Shown here in pieces: positions 5,389 to 9,272 of a stretch of DNA of 9,272 nt (its first letter is position 1; each line of letters opens with the position of its first letter). The notes under the pieces were generated by a model. That model made no database searches, was not told the DNA's origin, and saw only the letters and a program-made list of their open reading frames with translations. The DNA is from Verrucomicrobiota bacterium (GTDB lineage Bacteria > Verrucomicrobiota > Verrucomicrobiia > Verrucomicrobiales > Verrucomicrobiaceae). The DNA lies in the NCBI GenBank assembly GCA_021413535.1, contig JAIOQF010000150.1, positions 3,441 to 12,712 on the forward strand, in the 5' to 3' direction. A program made the position numbers and the translations under genes.

Positions 5389-7317
5389 TCAATCGTCATC
5401 ACTGTCAGTGCTGGCCTTGGGATAGGGGGAGTAGTCACTGTCCTTCCAGCGCTTCGCTTCGAAAGAGAAATGCCGTATCCCGGCATACAACGGATAGGCT
5501 AGAAGCGCGAGGGCGCCGATAAAGAAATTCGACCAGTAGGTCTGGCCACTCTTCACGGTGATCGAAAATGGCAGGGTGGTGATCTTCGGGTCCGCTTCGC
5601 CGTTGAGCGCGATGGAGTAAGTGCCGGGCGGAACTCCGGGAATGGTGGCCGTAGCGCTCTGGCCGCCTTCGCTCCAGTTGCCGTCATCGTAGCCATGGTA
5701 ATACTCCACCGTGAGAGGTGTGGAATACTGCACGCCGGTTTTCTGATCGATCAGGTCGAGGTCGAAACCGAGCCAAGCATTATCCACTGCGGCATCGATG
5801 GTGATGTCCACGCCGCCTTGCTGGTTGATCTGAAAGGGCTTGGTCACGATGGGTGTCGCTGCTGCAGTGATCCGGTCGAAGACAAAGTTGTCACGGTAAT
5901 TCTGACCGGCAGCGCTGTGTCGCGAACTGATGAGTTGGAGCGCGAGGAGCAGTGTGCCCAGTGTAAGCGCGAGCGGCTTCAATTCCCGCCAGCGCGAAGT
6001 CCAAGGATTGGGCTGAACGATGCCGACGGTGCCGGGCATGGGGCCTTTGATGGATGGCAGTCCGAATGCGGTCTGCAACGCTGCGGGTTCGATGGATTCG
6101 CCAGCGGACCACGACACTTCGTTTAGTTCGGGGTAAAACTCGCGCGAGAGGATGTAGGGCGGCGCGATATAATCAGCGACGCGCGCCTTCTCGCCGCGGC
6201 GCACCTGCCAGTAGAACTCGCCCTCGACATATTTCACTTCGCAGGTTTCGTCGGCAAACATGCGATAGTGCCGGTCCTGGTAGGTTATTTCCCGGTCGTA
6301 GTTTTCCGGTGCGTTGAGCGCTCGATCAACGAGCGTCCAGTGACCTTGAAATTCTGTCAGCCAGCGGAATCCGTGACCGGGATTGAACAAGAGGTATTCG
6401 GTCCAGCCGCACCAGGGATCGCGGCGGTATTGGAAGCCGATGTGTTCCCACTCGATGCCGTCAAACATGCCGTGCTGGCCCAGCGGGATTGCTGGCTTGA
6501 TGGTGCGCGCCTCGGCCGCCGACTGCACGACTTTGAGTTTAGGCGTTGTGGTATCGAGCAGTTTTCCGCAATGCGAGCAGACGGCTGTCATCGTGAAGCC
6601 CGCAGCGCGCAAGTTCACCATGCCGCCGCACGAGGGGCAGTTGAGCGCGTCCGTCTGGTTGCGTTGCGTCTCCATTGGGACGCCGTCCCAGCCAGGCAGC
6701 GCGCGCAAGTTCTGCCACTTGAGTTCGAGGAAGCTGGCGTTCTTGCCTTCAAAGAAGCGCCACGCGCCATCGTTCCATTCCAATGTGGCCACGCAGCCGT
6801 CGCTGCGCTGAAGGTCGATCGACTGCCATGGTTCGCCGACTTGCACCGGTGACGGAAGTTCGCCCTCGCCCCCAAGGCAGGAAACCAGTTTGCTGTCGGT
6901 GATGCGATAGGCCGCGCCATTGATCTCGACGAGTTGATCCGCTTTGAGATCATCAGGCGACTCGGAGATTGGTGATGTTAGTTTCGATTCGCGCAGCACC
7001 ATGAAGAAGCCCTGAGCTTCGCCGACCCAGCCGCGGGAGTGGTCGGCGTATTCCACGAACCATTCGTTCCAACTGCCGTCGCTCCAGCGCACGCGCAACC
7101 GGCCTAGCAAAGTAAAGGCCAGTCCGTCGATCTCGCCGTGGGCGCCGATTTGCAGAGGCGACATGTCGGGCGGCAGCACGGCCATCTTGCCGATGGCTTC
7201 GACATTCACATCGTGGCGCACCACCATGCTCTGGCAATGGGCGCAGACCGCCGCCTCCGTCGTGGCGCTTTGAAAGACCACGGGGGCTCCGCATTGAGGA
7301 CAATCGAACTGGCGCAT
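5389..7317 (-). CDS. DUF4178 protein with two zinc ribbons and a membrane-anchored beta domain
   Basis: 642-residue protein built from a duplicated unit. A CxxC zinc ribbon (Cys6, Cys9, Cys25, Cys28) is followed by a DUF4178-like beta domain at about 55-205. A second ribbon (Cys227, Cys230, Cys247, Cys250) and a second DUF4178-like domain, about 275-415, then repeat the plan. A transmembrane helix follows at about 447-464, then a beta-rich stretch of about 125 residues at 470-592 (including TATIPGVPPGTYSIALNGE, an Ig-like feel). A second helix lies at about 597-614, and an acidic tail ends DSDDD. The simplest topology puts both ribbon/DUF4178 units and the tail in the cytoplasm and the beta domain outside. 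Biochemical function is unknown; DUF4178 is recurrently found next to DUF350, SpeD and aminopropyltransferase genes. It is the first gene of the minus-strand train. A Zn-dependent sensor or scaffold role is only inference. Confidence 0.85.
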   Translation of the reverse strand: MRQFDCPQCGAPVVFQSATTEAAVCAHCQSMVVRHDVNVEAIGKMAVLPPDMSPLQIGAHGEIDGLAFTLLGRLRVRWSDGSWNEWFVEYADHSRGWVGEAQGFFMVLRESKLTSPISESPDDLKADQLVEINGAAYRITDSKLVSCLGGEGELPSPVQVGEPWQSIDLQRSDGCVATLEWNDGAWRFFEGKNASFLELKWQNLRALPGWDGVPMETQRNQTDALNCPSCGGMVNLRAAGFTMTAVCSHCGKLLDTTTPKLKVVQSAAEARTIKPAIPLGQHGMFDGIEWEHIGFQYRRDPWCGWTEYLLFNPGHGFRWLTEFQGHWTLVDRALNAPENYDREITYQDRHYRMFADETCEVKYVEGEFYWQVRRGEKARVADYIAPPYILSREFYPELNEVSWSAGESIEPAALQTAFGLPSIKGPMPGTVGIVQPNPWTSRWRELKPLALTLGTLLLALQLISSRHSAAGQNYRDNFVFDRITAAATPIVTKPFQINQQGGVDITIDAAVDNAWLGFDLDLIDQKTGVQYSTPLTVEYYHGYDDGNWSEGGQSATATIPGVPPGTYSIALNGEADPKITTLPFSITVKSGQTYWSNFFIGALALLAYPLYAGIRHFSFEAKRWKDSDYSPYPKASTDSDDD

Positions 7318-7326
7318 CGGCTTGAA

Positions 7327-7354
7327 ATCCTAGCGGGGCGCATGTCTTGTGCAA
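7327..7354 (-). promoter_or_regulatory. Possible sigma70-type promoter for the DUF4178/polyamine operon
   Basis: On the minus strand TTGCAC (7354-7349) and TAGGAT (7332-7327) are spaced by 16 nt. The -10 element ends 9 nt before the ATG at 7317, so the transcript would be almost leaderless. The only available space is the 50-bp divergent gap shared with the FmdB-like gene. The match is modest, and such pairs occur by chance. Confidence 0.28.
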
Positions 7355-7367
7355 CACCTCACGTATT

Positions 7368-7898
7368 ATGCCCATCTACGAATTCTACTGCCCGGACAAC
7401 AACAAGGTCTATTCTTTCCTGGCGCGCAGCCTGGCATATCGCGAGCAGACGCCGCGCTGCCCGGATGATCCGAAGCTCCGCATGGAGAAGCGTCTGTCGA
7501 AGTTCGCGTTCATCAAGGGCGTGGGCGAACCTGTCGCGGGTGATCCGTTCGAGGGCCTGGACGACTCGAAGATGGAATCCTTCATGGCCGAGATGGAGCG
7601 CGAGATGACCGGCATGGACGAGAACAATCCCGATCCGCGGCAGATGGGCCGACTCATGCGCAAGATGACGGATGCCATGGGCGACAAAGTTCCGCTGGAA
7701 ATGCGCGAGATGGTGAAGCGTCTCGAAGCGGGCGAAGACCCGGAAAAGCTCGAGGCGGAGTTTGGCGATCTGGGCGATGGTGAGAGCGGGGAGGGTGGCG
7801 CGGATTTGTTTGCCGCGACGGTGAAGAAGATCAAAGCAGGTCTGCGCGCGCCGGTGCGCGATCCGAAGCTTTATGAGATGATCGAGTTTGTGGAATAA
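7368..7898 (+). CDS. FmdB-family zinc-ribbon-like protein with long Met-rich C-terminal extension
   Basis: 176-residue protein starting MPIYEFYCPDN, the signature N-terminus of the FmdB / Zn_ribbon_8 family, whose members are of uncertain function. The canonical fold uses two CxxC knuckles. Here only Cys8 (CPDN) and Cys31 (CPDD) remain, and an acidic or amide residue replaces each partner cysteine. Residues 39-115 are methionine-rich, with 12 Met in this stretch. They are charged and probably helical. An acidic Gly-rich linker at 131-147 precedes a basic helix (TVKKIKAGLR). FmdB proteins are usually 60-110 residues, so the tail is an extension. The ATG at 7368 is preferred over an upstream TTG at 7347 because the conserved MPIYEF begins there. 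It is transcribed divergently from the polyamine operon, with no visible Shine-Dalgarno sequence. Confidence 0.88.
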   Translation: MPIYEFYCPDNNKVYSFLARSLAYREQTPRCPDDPKLRMEKRLSKFAFIKGVGEPVAGDPFEGLDDSKMESFMAEMEREMTGMDENNPDPRQMGRLMRKMTDAMGDKVPLEMREMVKRLEAGEDPEKLEAEFGDLGDGESGEGGADLFAATVKKIKAGLRAPVRDPKLYEMIEFVE

Positions 7899-7961
7899 TC
7901 AGAGCGGTATTATCAGATGCTAAATCGCTCGCACTTTTCGTCACTGGTGAGGATGGCATAC

Positions 7962-8010
7962 AAGAACGCGCCATCATACTCACGACGCGCGCTCTTACCC
8001 CTTTTAACTT
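7962..8010 (+). terminator. Possible hairpin terminator after the FmdB-like gene
   Basis: AAGAACGCGC (7962-7971) can pair with GCGCGCTCTT (7987-7996) in a 10-bp stem with one mismatch and a 15-nt loop. A T-rich but interrupted tract (CTTTTAACTT) follows on the plus strand. The position, 64 nt after the plus-strand stop and before a convergent gene, fits termination. The long loop and weak U-tract lower the confidence. Confidence 0.35.
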
Positions 8011-8035
8011 TTCACTTATCCCTTTTGACTGCCCT
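7997..8035. repeat. Purine/pyrimidine-biased low-complexity tract (GTTAAAAG type)
   Basis: Read on the minus strand it contains GTCAAAAGG, GATAAGTG and AAAAGTTAAAAGGGG, a degenerate purine-rich repeat directly after the msrB stop codon. It resembles the GTTAGAAG tract at 1517-1547. The rest of the 137-bp convergent gap (7899-7961) shows nothing recognisable. Confidence 0.4.
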
Positions 8036-8641
8036 TCACTCGCCTGCCGCCTTTTTCACCTCAGCTTTTTTGTCTTGAACTTTGAGTGATTCCACGGGCT
8101 CCAGCTTCGGTGCCGCTCCGCCCTTGGGGACGTAGTTCAAGGCCGCGCCGTTGATGCAGAATCGTCGATCCGTGGGAGTGTTGAAACCTTCTTTCTCAAA
8201 CACATGACCGAGGTGCGCATCACAGCGTTTGCAGACCGTTTCGATCCGCCGCATTCCGGTGGAGTCGTCAATGCGCTCGCTGACGTTCTTGGCCTTTGAT
8301 GTGTCATAAAAAGAGGGCCAGCCGCAGCCGCTGTGAAACTTTTCATTGCTAGTGAAAAGCTCGGCGCCGCAGCAGATGCAATAGTATGTGCCTTCTCCTT
8401 GTTTATTGAACTCGGCGTAGGCCTTGCCGTTGGGGCGCTCGGTAGCGGCCTGACGGGTGATGGCGTATTGCTCGGGCGTCAGCTTCTGACGCCACTCCTC
8501 GTCGGTCTTGATTACTTTGGCATTTTCCATGGGTTTGCTTTTCTTGTCGTTGGAGTTTGCTGCTGGTTTGTCCTCGGCGTTCGACAGGTTGAATCCCGCC
8601 AGGGTGATGCCGAGGATGATGAGATGCGTGTTCAATTTCAT
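8036..8641 (-). CDS. msrB: Peptide-methionine (R)-S-oxide reductase MsrB, exported
   Basis: Reduces methionine-R-sulfoxide residues in oxidised proteins. It has 201 residues from the ATG at 8641. Residues 1-22 form a Sec signal peptide (MKLNTHLIILGITLAGFNLS, then a likely cleavage after SNA), so the enzyme should act outside the cytoplasm. A Lys/Asn-rich linker precedes the SelR domain at about 46-175. The structural zinc cysteines are Cys88/Cys91 (CICCG) and Cys137/Cys140 (CKRC). SGCGWPSF carries Cys106. The catalytic cysteine is Cys162 in RRFCINGAAL. Cys90 inside the first knuckle is an extra cysteine. A Lys/Glu-rich tail of about 20 residues follows. I chose the inner ATG because of the signal peptide; upstream in-frame codons to 8821 run into the beta-propeller remnant. 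A TATTAT sequence (8697-8692) could be its -10, but no convincing -35 is seen. Confidence 0.94.
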   Translation of the reverse strand: MKLNTHLIILGITLAGFNLSNAEDKPAANSNDKKSKPMENAKVIKTDEEWRQKLTPEQYAITRQAATERPNGKAYAEFNKQGEGTYYCICCGAELFTSNEKFHSGCGWPSFYDTSKAKNVSERIDDSTGMRRIETVCKRCDAHLGHVFEKEGFNTPTDRRFCINGAALNYVPKGGAAPKLEPVESLKVQDKKAEVKKAAGE

Positions 8642-8709
8642 AATACAAGCAGCTTGGTCATGAGAGGCCGGGAAATGTTCGTTATTCCCAGATAATACGC
8701 CGCGAGTAG

Positions 8710-9180
8710 TCACGGCCGTCGCAAATCGTAGCAAAGAATTCGCGGTCCGCCGGATTCCCGGACCATTTCCCGCTCGTTCTGCATGACATATAGCAGCCCC
8801 CGGCTCACTGCCGGCAGGCACCAGGTGTGCGGTGAGTAAAATAATTGGGCGCGGGCTTCGATCTTGGCATCATGCGGCGTCAGATCGAGCCAGACCAGCG
8901 CACCCGTCTCACCGAGACAGAGAACTTTGCCATCGACTCGAAGCAAGCTGGCGCGCAGGATGCTTGTCTTCGCAGGTCGGCCGCCGTTCTTCTGCGTCAT
9001 TTCCACATCATCCCAGGTTACGTCTTGGCGCCATTTCTCTGTGCCAGTTGCAGCATCGAAGCAAACGAGTTGCGACGCCTGTTCCGTCTCGCCGTCGATG
9101 CCGTAGAGAAAGCCATCTTGCAGCACGGGGTTCATCCAGTGCGTGGCGAACTTCGGCGAGTGCCAGGCCTGGCTCGGGTT
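8710..9180 (-). pseudogene. C-terminal remnant of a PQQ-like beta-propeller protein (5' truncated)
   Basis: The visible product matches the last blades of PQQ-like/BamB-type outer beta-propellers of about 400 residues found in Planctomycetes and Verrucomicrobia. Seen are NPVLQDGFLYGIDG, the blade motif CFDAATGTEKW, KVLCLGETGALVWLDL, and a closing blade GLLYVMQNEREMV. Family-like sequence (NPSQAWHSPKF) starts at about 9180, 15 codons before the first ATG at 9135. No signal peptide or earlier blades precede it. The same frame hits a TAA at 9210-9208, and the base composition becomes AT-richer beyond 9180. So the gene has lost roughly its first two thirds, by insertion, deletion or an assembly join. 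A 141-residue product from the ATG at 9135 could still be made but is unlikely to fold. It is co-directional with msrB, 68 nt upstream of it. Confidence 0.65.
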
Positions 9181-9207
9181 AAATTTAGGGGCTGAAGTAG
9201 CTAAGGC

Positions 9208-9272
9208 TTATCGCTTGGGATGTTTATACCAGTATTTCAGCTGTTTTAGAAGCTCTTTGTGGTTGCCTCCAT
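9208..9272 (-). CDS. C-terminal end of an unrecognised protein entering from the right edge
   Basis: Only the last 20 or so residues are visible, ending GGNHKELLKQLKYWYKHPKR before a TAA at 9210-9208. The peptide is basic and helical-looking, and the codons are AT-richer than in the neighbouring genes. I do not recognise the family. It could belong to an inserted element or toxin-type gene that broke the beta-propeller gene, or the frame could be open by chance. It shares its reading frame with the beta-propeller remnant. Confidence 0.25.
   Translation of the reverse strand, partial: GGNHKELLKQLKYWYKHPKR

Noticed and set aside
8670..8689. Inverted repeat GGGAA...TTCCC with a 10-nt spacer upstream of msrB, as a possible operator
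   Set aside because: Arms of only five bases with poor extension are expected by chance, and no regulator gene is nearby.
9208..9272. Reading the terminal basic peptide as a HicA-like toxin or transposase end
   Set aside because: Only about 20 residues are visible. The GNHKELLK stretch is vaguely toxin-like, but no diagnostic residue is present, so no name is justified.

Overview
This window looks like chromosomal DNA from a soil- or freshwater-type bacterium, most likely of the Verrucomicrobiota. That placement is an inference. It rests on the moderately high GC content, the near absence of Shine-Dalgarno sequences, a long FmdB-like protein, and a PQQ-like beta-propeller of a kind common in the Planctomycetes/Verrucomicrobia group. 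No rRNA, tRNA, CRISPR array or complete insertion sequence is visible.

Positions 7317 down to 1 form one tightly packed minus-strand gene train. In transcription order it encodes: a large DUF4178 zinc-ribbon membrane protein; a 51-residue single-pass membrane protein; a DUF350 two-helix membrane protein; a spermidine-synthase-type aminopropyltransferase fused to about seven transmembrane helices; a Tat-exported (probably lipid-anchored) flavin amine-oxidase-like protein; a SpeD-type S-adenosylmethionine decarboxylase; GluQ (glutamyl-Q tRNA(Asp) synthetase); and a YdhF-like aldo/keto reductase cut by the left edge. Gaps between these genes are 2-27 nt, and two junctions are 4-nt ATGA overlaps.

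The first six genes look like one functional module. SpeD makes decarboxylated AdoMet, the membrane-tethered aminopropyltransferase uses it to build a polyamine, and an exported flavoprotein may oxidise the product. DUF350, the 51-residue protein and the DUF4178 protein (two cytoplasmic zinc-ribbon/DUF4178 units plus an external beta domain) would be membrane partners. This suggests polyamine metabolism tied to the cell envelope rather than housekeeping spermidine synthesis. GluQ and the aldo/keto reductase are probably passengers in the transcript.

A 50-bp divergent gap separates this operon from a plus-strand FmdB-family protein (7368-7898) whose zinc knuckles have each lost one cysteine. 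After a 137-bp convergent gap with a possible terminator and a purine-rich low-complexity repeat comes an exported methionine-R-sulfoxide reductase, MsrB (minus strand, 8641-8036). Next is the C-terminal remnant of a PQQ-like beta-propeller protein. Its 5' part is replaced near 9180 by AT-richer, unrelated sequence that holds the end of another minus-strand reading frame. That point is probably a rearrangement or insertion boundary, or an assembly join.
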